Part shown: piece by piece, positions 1-10,799 of the stretch
How positions within the stretch are numbered: the first letter of the stretch is position 1
Layout of the letters: the number at the start of each line of letters is the position of its first letter
Source of the DNA: Artocarpus heterophyllus
Taxonomy: Eukaryota; Streptophyta; Magnoliopsida; Rosales; Moraceae
Length of the DNA stretch: 64,000 nucleotides
Assembly: GCA_025403435.1 (NCBI GenBank)
Contig: CM046333.1
Location: forward strand, 38,275,521-38,339,520
Reading direction: 5' to 3'
The notes under the pieces: model-generated
Told to the model about the DNA's origin: nothing
The model's database searches: none
Seen by the model: only the letters and a program-made list of their open reading frames with translations
Made by a program: the position numbers and the translations under genes

Positions 1-24
1 CATCTTTGAAAGTTCACTGTTTAC

Positions 25-2996
25 CTGACTAAGCACAGCAACATTCCCAAAGTCCACATATGCGATACGTCCATCACGCATGGCAAAAATATTTCCAGGA
101 TGTGGATCTCCATGAAATAGCCCAAACTCCAGCAATTGCCGCAAAGCAGCACTCACTCCAACAGTTAAAAACCCCTCTACGTCAATGCCAGCTTCTTTAA
201 TTGCCTGAAATACAATTGCCCATATGGTCCAAGAAGGTGACATTTTGTATTTCCAACAAAGGACATAGCCTAATAGAATTTTCTATCTTAACAATATTAC
301 CTGTGGGTCAGTGCACCGAATACCATCTATCCATTCCATCACTAAAACTCGCCGACCAGAAAATTGTTTGTAACATCGAGGGATTTTGACAGTAGGATCA
401 TTTTTGAAGTTTTCAAGAAAATCTTCCATATTACGGGCTTCCTGAGATCGAGAAAAGACAGCAGGCCATGAGTGTAAAATCATAGCAGCAAAAACTTGTC
501 ATCCTTTGTGCATTGTTATGAAGCATCCCAAATTTAATAAAAACATAGTTTCCTTTCTGAACAAAGACTGATAATTAGTTTTTCGATTCAGGCTATGATG
601 TAAGTGAATTTTGACGCCAAACTAAAAGGAAGATCTGAAAGGTACCAAAGTATAATCAAGTTCCTCCAGGAGCTTCTCACCAAATTCATCAACAATCAGC
701 TCAGCATTGCAGCCCAGTTTCTGTAGACTAATTCCATTCAAGAATGAAGCCAGAGTACGGAAAAGAAAAAGATCCCGGTATATTATTGGCTCTATTTCTG
801 GCCTTTGAACCTGTATAAGTTGACATTGGCAATTTTAGAAACCTTTTTTGGCCAAAGAAAATAAAAATTCAAGGATATAAGACATTGTTTATCCCTTGAA
901 GAACACAAGAGATAAGCCTCGTACCTTAATAGCAACATCCTGGCCAGAGCTAAGCAATGTAGCACGATAAACTTGACCCAAACTTGCTGCCGCTATTGTC
1001 TGAGATGAAATTTTACTGAATACAGCTTCAAGGGGTTGGCCCAGTTCCTCTTCTATTATCTTGAAAGCAACCTGAATGCCAAACCATGATTCATTTGGGG
1101 TCCATTTAATCCGACCACAGTAAAAGGACAAATCACTAAAAAGAAGTGTTACAGTTAGAGTCAAGTGTCGGTCAAGTGGGTTTTCACCTGATTAGGGAAA
1201 GGAGGAACATCATCTTGAAGAATGCAAAGTTCATTCATATAATCTTCTCTAATGATATCAGGTCTGTTTGCAAGAACCTGTCAAAACCAGTTTCTCATAC
1301 TCAAGTTAGGAAAATTTAAACACATGAACACAATACTATTGCTCAAAATTTGCCATTTTGAGGGGAAAAAAAAAGCTTATTGTTTCTTTAGAAAACTAAG
1401 GAAATATCTTCGGGGAAAGAACATAATCAGAAAACAAAGGGATACGATCAAATGACCCACTCTAAAACTATTTTTTGTTGTAAACTTATGAACTATGTTC
1501 CATCCCATTAATCGATAAGATACTTCATTCATGGAAATTAAAGAATAAAAAATTACAATTTAACTCACTTTCCTCTAAATGCAATCAACTCCGTTTCCTC
1601 TAAACGTAGTTGGAATAAAGGTTAGACTTAAACATATTAGATCATTTGCGGCAAGGGTGCTTGAAATTCAAGAACCATAACTGAGCATTAAATGTAATTG
1701 CTAGATTTAGAAATAATGAACACATACAGTCATGGCATGGAGAAAAACGAAGTCAAATAAATGGAGAAAAACAAATCATGACTCAAGTTTGTCTAGGACC
1801 AACACAAACCTGACCAGCTTTGATAAAAGAAGGTCCCAGATCACATAGGAGATTCCTAAGCTGCCGAGCTCGAAATGGAACAACCTCTTCATCCCTTCCG
1901 ACCAAGCAATCATACATCAAGGTCGACCAATACAAACCCAAATTCCATACTATCTCCACACCTCGAAGAATCAATGATGCGACGGCTCCTCTAGATTCCA
2001 AAACCTTATTCCTTACCTGTTTAGGGATAATAACAATGTGATCATGAAATCCTATTCAAGGACAACATCTCTACAGCTTCGAAATTTCCTTGTTCATATC
2101 TGAGATCTTAAACCTCGACACAACACAATAACCAACGAAAACATCATCCATTCCAGTGCAAACACGTGACAAATTCAAGAATGCACAATTAAAAGTACTG
2201 TTGTGTTAACTAGTCGAATGCCTTAAGAAGATCAAGTACGTGAACAAAACAAAAGTCACTAATTTATAAAAGAAGTAGTTACCAAATTTTTCAAGAAGCT
2301 ACTCATTGGTCTTTTTCTGAGCATTGTCCATCAGACTCAAGGACGAAATATTCATTTCATAAGAGGATTGATTCCATTAATAAGAGCAAAGTTTCGTTTT
2401 AGTCCATTTTAAATCATGTCTGATAATGATCAAATGGAAACTTTTAAGCTAAGTTTAGGACTTGCCTATAGATTTTAAGGTTCAAGGATCAACAATAGAA
2501 TTAACACACACGCACAAATAGAACAAACATGTGTGTGTGTGTGTTTGACAATAACCTCCGCGATTTAACAAGCACGAAAAGGTGAAAAAAAATTAACAAA
2601 AATAAAAGGCAACAAATTGAACAGAGTTTTTCGTACTGTATCGGGAGTGTACTTGCGAAACGGTATGCAAACGCCGCGCTCGATGTCGAGCTGCTCCATG
2701 GCGGCGCTCGACTTTCCAACCACCAACGCCGTGCTCCCATCGCCGCCGCCGCCGCGGCGGCGGCCAGAGGACCTCGAAATCCTCTTCGTAATCGCGCCGT
2801 TCTCGGCCACCGGAGCAGCGAAATTCGAAATTCGCAATCCGAAGCACTTCTTCTTGTCCCTTCCTCTTCTCCTTGTCTTCGCCGTGAAAGAATAGAAAGA
2901 AGACGGAGCTCGTAGCGTCGAACTTCTATGGCTCGCAATCGCCCGATTTAGGGGAAGCTGGCTTTTGTGTGTGCAATTTACGCAGAGGAAATCCAT
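25..2996 (-). CDS. ABC1K1: ABC1K (UbiB/ADCK-type) atypical kinase, plastid, partial at left edge
   Basis: Seven exons can be read on the minus strand: 2996-2637, 2016-1810, 1277-1188, 1071-925, 810-646, 441-301 and 204-25. All introns are GT..AG, and every junction stays in frame, giving 430 residues before the window edge. The first 120 residues are Ser/Arg-rich without conserved domains, as in a plastid transit peptide. The ABC1 kinase core follows: the KxGQ motif (FIKAGQ) ending exon 2, the Ala-rich loop AAASLGQV, the VAIKV lysine spanning an exon junction, the catalytic-loop motif HGDPHPGN and the metal-binding DFG, in the usual order. The family comprises atypical kinases of plastids and mitochondria; the closest remembered relative is Arabidopsis ABC1K1 (PGR6/ACDO1), linked to plastoglobules, plastoquinone homeostasis and chlorophyll breakdown. 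The remaining C-terminal part lies beyond position 1. The start was chosen as the first ATG in the open exon-1 frame. Family assignment is very secure; the exact paralogue is less so. Confidence 0.93.
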
Positions 2997-3486
2997 GGAT
3001 TCCTAATTTCCACTGTGTTGTGTGGAGTTTTTGATGAGACTGAAACTCTAGAAGAAGAAGAAGAATAGAGAAGAGAAAATGGTGAATTTGGTGCCGTACG
3101 GACTCAGAGAGTCGTTGAAGGGAGGAGGAGCAAACTTTAAAAAACAGTTTGGGAAAATAACATGTTTTTATGCGCAATAATTAGAAAGAAAAAATGGGAA
3201 CCACATAAAAATCTGCAGGTGGAACGCTTTTAGTTTGTTTTATCTGATTATTTGATTTTATCTTGTTATTGCAAAGTTCATTTTGTATGAGTTTTGGTCA
3301 AAAACGCATTAGCCAATTGTTGGCTCATAGCTGGCCAGCAAACAGCATGTGCAGTGCACGTGCACCATCGTTTCGGTTTTTTTTTTTTTTTTTTTTTTTC
3401 AGAGAATTCAAAACCTACAAATCATGCAAAGTAGAGTCAGAGTCGCTACACATATAAAAATATCCAGATCATTAATAAAACTCTTA
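2997..3486. other. Intergenic: upstream flank of the ABC1K gene
   Basis: This stretch holds the probable promoter and 5' leader of the minus-strand kinase gene. A purine-rich GAAGAAGAAG tract lies near 3050-3066 and a 23-nt T run at 3377-3399. No coding sequence or clear TATA box is recognised. Confidence 0.5.
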
Positions 3487-4725
3487 GGGGACGTTTAATT
3501 TACAGTAATCAGTAGGAATCATATTTTTAAAAAAATGATTGTAGGAAATATGATTCCTAAAAATTAAGATTATTTCGTTTAGTTGCACGTAAGAATCTTC
3601 TATTAGATTTTTAGGAATAATATATTACTGTGTTTGGTTATACATAGGAATCTTGTATAATTGACAAAATAATTTATTGTATTACCATTAAATGTATCAA
3701 TATAATATATTAGAACTAATATTAAATAATAATAATATAACTATAAATAATAAAATAATATTATATATAATTTAACATTAATATTACTATGAATATTAAT
3801 GTTATTATTATCATTATTATTAAATAATTATTATTTTATATTAATATAATACTTTCTTTATCTTATATAAAAATATTAATTTATAATAATCATAGAATTA
3901 TTATTTAACAATATATTAATATTAAAATGTTGTATATAATATAAAATATATTGATATGAATATAAATAATAATAAAAATACAATTCTTAATAATATATTA
4001 ATATTTATATTAATATTAACATTAAATAAACATTTTTTATAGAAAATATTAAACATATTTAGCTATATTTTATATTTATAATTATTATAATAGTATTTAT
4101 ATAGTTTAATATTGATATTGCTATGCATATTAATATTAATATTATACTATTCATATTGATGTTATATTATTATGTTTTTATTATTATTGTTATTATTATT
4201 CTTATTATTAAATTATAATTTTATATTGATATAATATTTATATGTATATCATATATTAATATTAATTTATAATAATAGTACAACATTATTTTATTTTATT
4301 ATTATAGTATTTATATATATTATATTTAGATATTGTATATGTAATAGATTATATATGTTTATTATTATTGTTAATGTTATTATTATCATTATTATCAAAT
4401 TATTATTTTATATGAATATAATTTTTATATTTATATTGCATAGAAATATTAATTTATAATAATATTATTATTATAATAATTTAATAATAATATAATTATT
4501 ATCATCATCATCATGGAAACAAAGATGAGATTTCTATAGTTTTGAGATTCCCAGGAATATGAATATCACCTTGTGGGTGGGCTTCATATTACCCCAAAAT
4601 GAGGTAATCTGAATCCCACGGGAATTAGTTTCCCAGGAATCCAAAACTTAGATTACTATATACCAAACATGGGAATCTTACAGATTCTCATTCCCATCTC
4701 AGGATTACTGCATACCAAACGCCCC
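3487..4725. mobile_element. Non-autonomous PIF/Harbinger-type element, 1.24 kb, very AT-rich
   Basis: The ends are inverted: the left begins GGGGACGTTTAATTTACAG and the reverse complement of the right begins GGGGCGTTTGGTATGCAG, both continuing into TAATC. The element is flanked by TTA at 3484-3486 and TTA at 4726-4728. A 3-bp TTA/TAA duplication and GGG..GTTTGGT termini are typical of PIF/Harbinger and Tourist elements. A second, diverged copy of the terminal motif (ATTACTATATACCAAAC) lies inside the right end. No transposase is present. The middle, about 3665-4510, is almost pure A/T built from ATA/AAT/TTA triplet-like runs. Confidence 0.75.
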
Positions 4726-4728
4726 TTA

Positions 4729-4883
4729 GGGTGTTTAGAAGGATGGCGTGAACTATTGGTTGAAACCACTTTTACCGTAATATGCGAGAGCTTGTAGTGA
4801 TTTTTTTAATTATTACTGTAGCATATAAGAGTTTTACACTGTTTGTAACTGAAAAAATGGGGTTCTCATCACCCTTCCAAACA
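4729..4883. mobile_element. Foldback MITE, copy 1
   Basis: The ends are inverted (GGGTGTTTAGAAGG at left; CCTTCCAAACACC at right). Internally there is an imperfect palindrome around TACTGTAGCATATAAGAG...ACTG. The same unit recurs at 17021-17188, 36533-36695, 42582-42727, 44004-44155 and 54681-54857. This copy directly abuts the TTA at the right end of the preceding Harbinger-type element. Confidence 0.65.
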
Positions 4884-4899
4884 CCTGGTCTATTATGAT

Positions 4900-5080
4900 C
4901 ATAACGTTTGGTTGTTTAAATCTGGTAAAATCAATTTTAACAAAAACTTTTGGTTGGTATAGTATAAAACTTTTACATATTAAAGTGATCAGAAAAAATA
5001 AGTTACAATATAAAACTCTCATATGTTACAGTTTTCGGTTAAAAAATTTTAGTATAAGCATTTGACCTCGGTTTGAAACC
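4900..5080. repeat. Diverged relative of the foldback MITE
   Basis: The sequence holds the family's paired 'TATAAAACTTTTACATATTA' and 'ATATAAAACTCTCATATGTT' arms in the same order as the better copies, but the terminal GTTTGG motifs are degraded. It sits just downstream of copy 1. Confidence 0.4.
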
Positions 5081-5545
5081 AAAATAGTTATTGCTTTGTA
5101 AATTTCCATATTGATACTTGTAAATTTCTATGTTTCTGCATGTAAACTACTTGGTTATTATCATGTGATACTGATAGAAGCCGACTACCAGAAACCAACA
5201 AAAAATGATAGCATCAGTTGAAAACTGAATGGCTTTTTCACACTCAGCTCGATGTTTGCTTTCATCTTCCAAAAATCAATCGTTATACAAAGACACACAA
5301 CCAAATATGAAACTAATCCTATGTTAAGATCCTAGTGTACAAACTTCATGATTGTTGCATATTGGATGTAAGCCAAGACATAACTAAAAGAGAAAACTAC
5401 ATCGAATAGGTAAATAAATTCAAAACCCCCATCTTGTGTCTAGGTTTTAATATTAATAGCTAATGAATTAAATCTAATCTTTTATATAAATGATCTTTAC
5501 TCATTACTACACTTGATAACGTCTATATTTTAAATAAGGTTTAAT
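5081..5545. other. Intergenic, no recognised feature
   Basis: AT-rich sequence without a coding region or terminal repeat that I recognise. It borders the broken reverse transcriptase end of the minus-strand copia element, so the missing 3' half and LTR of that element were lost at or near 5546. Confidence 0.4.
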
Positions 5546-5978
5546 TTAATGCTTTTCTCGAGGCTTACCACACTGGCTAGGAGATTGTTTTAACTTATGT
5601 AGTGATTTTTTCAAGAGACAAATCTTATCTCCTTTTGCTTTAAATCCTAGGGACTGGGTCATATAAATGTTTTCCTTACAGTCTCCTTGTAAAAATATTG
5701 TTTTTACATCCATTTCCTCCAGTTTCATATCCTGATGAACAACTATTGCCAAAACTAGTCCTCATTGTTTTGTATTTTACTACAGGAGAAAATGCCCTTG
5801 TGTAACCAATTCCTAAAACCTGAGTAAAACCTTTAGCGACTAATCGGGCCTTGAATCTCTTAGGCACATTAAGTGTAGCTCCTTCTTTAAACTTATAAAT
5901 CCTTTTACACTCCACAACCTTATGCTTTTTAGGTCTCTCAACTAGTACCCATGTTTTATTTTTAATCAGGGACTCCAT
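5546..5978 (-). pseudogene. Copia reverse transcriptase fragment (N-terminal part)
   Basis: The minus strand encodes the start of a copia reverse transcriptase. The motifs ARLVAKGFTQ, followed by GIGYTRAFSPVVK, are typical of the first palm/finger region. The continuation (MDVKTIFLQGD and KKSLHKLKQSP) is in another frame, so at least one frameshift lies near 5700-5750. The catalytic YVDD box and everything downstream are absent. It is the 3'-most surviving part of the old minus-strand element and cannot encode an active enzyme. Confidence 0.85.
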
Positions 5979-6387
5979 CTATTCCCTCATGGCTTGCTTC
6001 CACTTTTCTGCCATACGTCCCCTTACCACTTTTTCTTAGGATTTTGGTCCAGCTTCTTCCATCCTCTCAACTGTATTTAAAGCATATGCTATCATGTTTC
6101 TCCCTTCAAATCTGTCTGGGGATTTATATTTCTTCTTTTTCTTTCTCTTGACAACACATAATTTTTTAGATTATCTGTTACTGTGGGCTGCTCCATTTTA
6201 ACTTCAAGTTCTGAAAAAGTTTAGCCCTAACTAGATTGATCACCTTGAACTTCAGTGCCTTCATTTTCTTGTTGAAGTATATCTACTCCAGTAGAAGCAT
6301 TCTTCTCCACCTCAAACTAAAGCTCATGTGTTGAAGTAGTCCCTATACAAGCACGATTAGCAGAAACAGTAGTATCTTATTTTCCTT

Positions 6388-7277
6388 TTATATAAGGAAG
6401 ATAGCAACTATACTAATTATAATCTTAAAATGGGGACTATTTTTAACGCACAACCAATATTTTTTTACTACCTCATGATTACCTAAGAAAATGCAAGGTT
6501 TAGATCTAGGATTTAGTTTTCCCTCCTGTTGGTGAGCATAAGCAGCAGGCCTAAATGCCCATAGGTTATTTAAATCTAGAGGCTTTCCTGAATATTCTTC
6601 GGGTGTCTTTAAGCCTATGGGCTTACAAGGATACCTATTAATAAGATAGCGAGCATTACTTACAGCCTCACCCCAAAATATCTTAGATAACCCTGACCCA
6701 AATAGCATGCATCTTAGTGTCTCCGTGAGGGTCCTATTCATTCTCTCTGCAATCCCATTCTGTTGAGGTGTTCTCTTAGCAGTCCTATGCCTTAAAATAC
6801 CACTATATTTACAAACTCAGTGAACAATTCATGACAGAATTCCAAAGCATTGTCAGTTCTTAAGGCCTTCAATTTCTTTTCAATTTGATTTTCAAATACA
6901 ATTTTCCAATGTTTGAATTTAATAAAGCAATTATCCTTAGTTTTCAAAAGATATACCCATACTTTACTAAAATGATCATCAACAATGGAAAGAAAATATA
7001 TGGATCCACCATGAGTTAGAATCCTTTATGGGCCCCATAGATCTGCATAAACATATTCAAGAGGCTCCTTTGCTCTAAAAAGTGAGGCAGTAAACCTGAG
7101 TTTGTGTTGCTTTCCTATGATGCAATGCTTACAAAAGTGAAGTTGACTTATTCTATCATTTTCAAGAAGCCCCTGTTTGCTAAGCTCCTGAAGGCCTCTC
7201 CTACTCACACGGCCTAGTCTTCTATGCCAGATTGTTGCATCTATTTTTGCCTTTATTGTTCTATGACCTTGAAGCAC
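6388..7277 (-). pseudogene. Copia integrase region fragment
   Basis: At 7277-7026 the pre-integrase zinc-binding region is seen: WHRRLGRVSRRGL, then the FCKHCIIGKQ motif and an ADLWGP block where the catalytic core starts. At 6741-6388 the C-terminal part is seen: MNRTLTETLRCML, FWGEAVSNARYLINR and a PCIFLG block. The core between is broken by stops and frameshifts. Integrase joins the element's cDNA to host DNA; this copy is dead. Confidence 0.8.
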
Positions 7278-7354
7278 ATAAAAACCATGTTGTTTGATTC
7301 CTTAAGAACCATCGGTGAGCCATTTGAAACCTTTAAGACTCCATCTTCAGAATT

Positions 7355-7663
7355 TTACGAGCATCCAATATCATCTAAAGCACCCATTAATATTAAAATT
7401 CTTCTAAGCTCTACAATATGTCTTACATTCTTCAAGACAAAAGTTGTTCCATCATTGAGCTTAAGAGTGACAGAATCAATGCCACTCGCTGAACATGATT
7501 GATTATTGCCCGTTAGAACTTTCCCACCATTAATCTGTTCATACTCCATAAACAAGTTTTTCTTCGGGCATATGTGGTAGGTACAACCAGAGTCCAATAT
7601 CCATCCAGTCTCATCCTGACTTGTTCCAGCAGCCAATATCTTGGAGCTCTCATAACCACACAC
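7355..7663 (-). pseudogene. Copia protease region fragment
   Basis: The frame reads WILDSGCTYHICPKK, the retropepsin D-S-G active-site context of Ty1/copia polyproteins, followed by the usual GIDSVTLKLNDG segment. It lies between gag on the right and integrase on the left, in the normal order for the minus strand. The frame ends in a stop before the integrase block. Confidence 0.8.
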
Positions 7664-8481
7664 TTGGTTTGCAACGGCTTCATTAGCTTCAAAATTCTTT
7701 GGTTCTGCATTCTTTTTCTTCCATTCCTTATAATATCGTTTAACGTTCCCGATCTTATTGTAGTAATACTATTTTCTTGAATTAGAGTTTGACCTGGACT
7801 TTGGACCTAGAGGCTGGTCTATGTTTAGTCTTATGATGATATCTTTTGGTGGGTCTTCCTCTGGAAAACAAGCTTCATCTCCTTGAAAGTCCTTTTTCTG
7901 TGGGATCACAATATTTATTTCCTGTTCTCTGGATCTTTAAGCGGAAAGAACATCTTCCAAAACTAAGGCTTTCTCTTCCATATTTTATGGCATTTTTAAC
8001 ATCCTTATAGGTTTTTGGTAAAGAGATTAGTAAGAAGATGCCCTGATTTTCTTCCTCCATTTTTCCCCAACATTGGCTAGGTCAATTGTAATCGGAAGAT
8101 TTTGACAAAAGGGTCAAAAGAAAATTCTAATTGGGTAAATTGCCTTTTTTTTTTTAAACCAAAAAACATGTTTTTCTATATAGGTAAGCTGTTTCAGTTT
8201 TTTTCAAAAAAATAAGAAAAATGACTGTAGCAAAATAAGGAACCTCAACAGGAAAAAAAAACTGAAACCGTTTTGATGTCTAAAAAACTTTTTTTTTTTG
8301 TGTCAAAAATTGTCCCAAAAAAAAAAGATCTATTTATAAAAAAAAAAGTTGGCCGGAGGCCCTTTTTAAAAATCCCTCATTGTAATCTTGTTAAAATCAT
8401 CGAGATTCTTTTCAAGACTCTTATTTGTATCTAGCTTAAAACTGAACAGACTCCCTTTTAAATATATTATATTAGTAAGAG
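7664..8481 (-). pseudogene. Copia gag, 3' part (old element)
   Basis: The frame next to the insertion reads SLTNIIYLKGSLFSFK and KSLEKNLDDFNK, the conserved middle of copia gag. Further on are ISLPKTYKDVKNAIKYGRE (8040-7950) and a basic tail leading to the protease. Several poly-A/T indels (8140-8360) break it. Its 5' part lies across the younger element at 15678-15951. Confidence 0.7.
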
Positions 8482-8486
8482 ACTTT
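8482..8486 (+). repeat. Target-site duplication ACTTT (left)
   Basis: ACTTT directly precedes the 5' LTR and is repeated at 15673-15677 directly after the 3' LTR. Five base pairs is the usual copia duplication. Confidence 0.9.
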
Positions 8487-8934
8487 TGTTGGAATTAATT
8501 CTAATAATATATGAGCTAATATATTAATGAATATGTTTTAATGCTATCGGATAAGACTAGCCTAATTAAAGTGATATAATAAAGTGTAAAGTTTTTAAAG
8601 CATCTCATAAAGTGTGGGTACAAAATTATGTGTAGAGACCTAAAGTCTAATTTCTATTTTTATGATGGGCCAAAATAGAAACAAGACAAATTAAGGAATA
8701 ATCTCTAAAAATGGTTATAGTCCTTGAGTCATACACTACGCATCTTTTTCTAGCATCCCATTACTGGAAAAGTGAGAAAACTTCCTCTCAGAGAAACTGT
8801 ATTGACTCAGAAGATCAAGAACCAAAATTCAACCGTTCAAATAGATTTAGGTATTCTTCCGCTAAATTTCTTGATGAATTAACATAAGTTTTAGGATTTG
8901 ATGATGGTTTTCATCTGTAAAGTTTTATTCAACA
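8487..8934 (+). repeat. 5' LTR of the nested copia
   Basis: It begins TGTTGGAATTAATTC and ends TTTATTCAACA, 448 bp, and is directly repeated at 15218-15672. A well conserved block shared by both LTRs includes ATTGACTCAGAAGATCAAG. Confidence 0.92.
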
Positions 8935-8935
8935 A

Positions 8936-8948
8936 GTGGCATCATAGT
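8936..8948 (+). promoter_or_regulatory. Degenerate primer-binding site of the nested copia
   Basis: Directly after the LTR the sequence reads GTGGCATCATAGT. It resembles the usual plant copia TGGTATCAGAG site with substitutions, consistent with decay. Confidence 0.5.
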
Positions 8949-9629
8949 TGTCTCATGTTGAATCATTGAGAAATATTTTCTAAAAAATTTTTAGTTTATT
9001 CAGTGTATTGTATAAGGATTCATTGATAATATATATACACAGTTTATATGTTCAGTTTAAGATTTGTTATGTATTCAGTATATATGGAAGGTAAAGAAAA
9101 TTCTTTTTGTTTTTATGATTATATTATTCCGTTGAATCTAAATATATATATGGATTCAATGCATATAGGATTTGTTTTCGTTGAAGTCAAAAACAATTTG
9201 GTTTTATATATATGTATGCAATTTTGTTCAAGTCAAATATGAATTTCGTTTGGAATCTTGGAATTCAGTTTGCATATTTACATAGATATACAATATGTAA
9301 ACTTTCGAATTACCGGTGGCAATCTTACTGCCGCCGGCAAAGAACTCCAGGCACTGCCATCAGGCCACGCCAGAGATGGAGAGTCGCGGCCTCTGGCCGC
9401 GGCAGCTCATGAAAACGGCAACTAAATGCCAGCCACCGCGAAGATGTTGGGTTTTGGCCGGCAGCGACTAAATGCATAAGCAGTAGGAATTAAAAAAAAA
9501 AGGATGATGTTGGATTTTAGATGGCGGCCTGCTGTTCCACGGTCGGCGTTGGCACTGAAGGTCGCGTGGGCAAGCAAAGCCACAGCGAAGATCCATTGGC
9601 GATAGCCATAGCCACCACCTGAAGTCAAT

Positions 9630-9845
9630 TCCTAGGGGTCGTGACCCCTGGGCATGATGTAATTTCAGGGCTTCAGCCCAGAATTTGCAACAGATCTACA
9701 CGGGCCAAAGGGGCTTGTGACCAGATGAAACCCAGGGCTCAACTCCTGGGTAACCAGGCACTAAAAAAAAAAAAGGAGGCTGCTTTTACACAAGCTAGGC
9801 CTATGACCGGCAAGAAATCCAGGGGCTTAACCCCTGGGTGACCCG
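9630..9845 (+). repeat. Four GC-rich palindromes in the copia leader
   Basis: Four short inverted repeats lie in about 210 bp: 9631-9652 (CCTAGGGGTC / GACCCCTGGG, 10 pairs with one G-U in RNA), 9668-9679 (GGGCT / AGCCC), 9730-9751 (ACCCAGG / CCTGGGT, 7 perfect pairs) and 9819-9837 (CCAGGGG / CCCCTGG, 7 perfect pairs). The last two sit in a diverged tandem unit of about 90-105 bp that includes TGACC on both sides. This part of the leader is far more GC-rich than the rest of the element. Confidence 0.65.
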
Positions 9846-9885
9846 AGTTTTAAAAAAAAAAATTTGGGCCTGAGTCAATTTTTCT

Positions 9886-10484
9886 TTTGGGTTGGTTTTA
9901 ATATGGGGTCAAATAATAGATTAATGGGTTGGGTTTGGGTAAAGTGTTGGATAGGGTTAACTCGTCCATACAGTACCCGAATCGGATTGACTTTGACTTT
10001 GACCCAATTTTTTTTATTTTCTATTTTTATTTTTATTTTGGTCATTTTTGGGTGCAATTTTAAATTCAAATATTGGTACTTTATATATATTTTAAGATTA
10101 ATTAATTGAAGCAACACGTCACCAAAGTGGCATCTTTTGTAAAAATTAATTTGTTTTAAAATATATATTTTAATATATATTTTGGGTTGGTTTTAATATT
10201 GGGTCAAATAATAGGTTAATGGGTTGGGTTTAGGTAAAGTGCTGGATAGGGGTAACTTGCTCGTACAGTACCCGACTCGGGTTGACTTTGATTGTTGACC
10301 ATTGACTTTGACTTTGACCCAAAACAATTATTATTATTATTTTTATTTTAATTTTGGTCATTTTTGGGTGCAATTTTAAATTTAAATATTGGTACTTTAT
10401 ATATATTTTAAGATGAATTAATTGAAGCAACATGTCACCAAAGTGACATCTCTTGTGGAAATTAATTTGTTTTAAAATATAAAC
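9886..10484 (+). repeat. 295-bp tandem duplication in the copia leader
   Basis: Two direct copies start at 9886 and 10181 with TTTGGGTTGGTTTTAATAT and end near 10180 and 10484 with AATTTGTTTTAAAATATA. They are similar throughout with scattered substitutions and small indels. Each holds a cluster of TTGAC motifs (three at 9987-10003; about five at 10282-10319). Confidence 0.85.
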
Positions 10485-10508
10485 GGTTATGTCCATACAA
10501 CTTATGTG

Positions 10509-10724
10509 AATATTGATCAGCCTAAAGGAAGGTTAATATTTGACAAAATTGCATATACATCTATGGTAATAAACACGTGATAATTATTTGGTTCTTTACA
10601 TGTAAACAATAAATCGGCCTAAAGGAAGATTTATTGTTTGATATGTTCTTATTGTTAGTGTTTGATTCCTACACCAAGAGTACCATTTACAAGTTAATAT
10701 TTCTGTCTAAAGACTAAATATTAA
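10509..10724 (+). repeat. Three consecutive stem-loops with related loops in the copia leader
   Basis: Stem-loop 1: arms 10509-10518 and 10531-10540 (10 RNA pairs including two G-U), loop AGCCTAAAGGAA. Stem-loop 2: arms 10604-10615 and 10628-10639 (12 perfect pairs), loop GGCCTAAAGGAA. Stem-loop 3: arms 10694-10702 and 10716-10724 (9 perfect pairs), loop CTGTCTAAAGACT. The centres are about 97 and 88 bp apart. They lie between the leader duplication and gag. The stems differ in sequence while the loop core CTAAAG is kept, which suggests an RNA structure rather than simple duplication. Confidence 0.7.
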
Positions 10725-10799
10725 TGTTATGCTAGGTATCTTATGATAGGCCCTACCATTATTTGAATTTGTTTAAGTATGATATGGAACTTATATGAG

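Noticed and set aside
2501..2550. CACACA / GTGTGT inverted pair as a hairpin RNA
   Set aside because: It is a simple-sequence pair inside intron 1 of the ABC1K gene, with no further pairing.
10509..10724. The leader stem-loops as tRNA or riboswitch
   Set aside because: No cloverleaf, T-loop or known riboswitch core; three simple hairpins inside a retrotransposon leader fit an element-specific RNA signal better.
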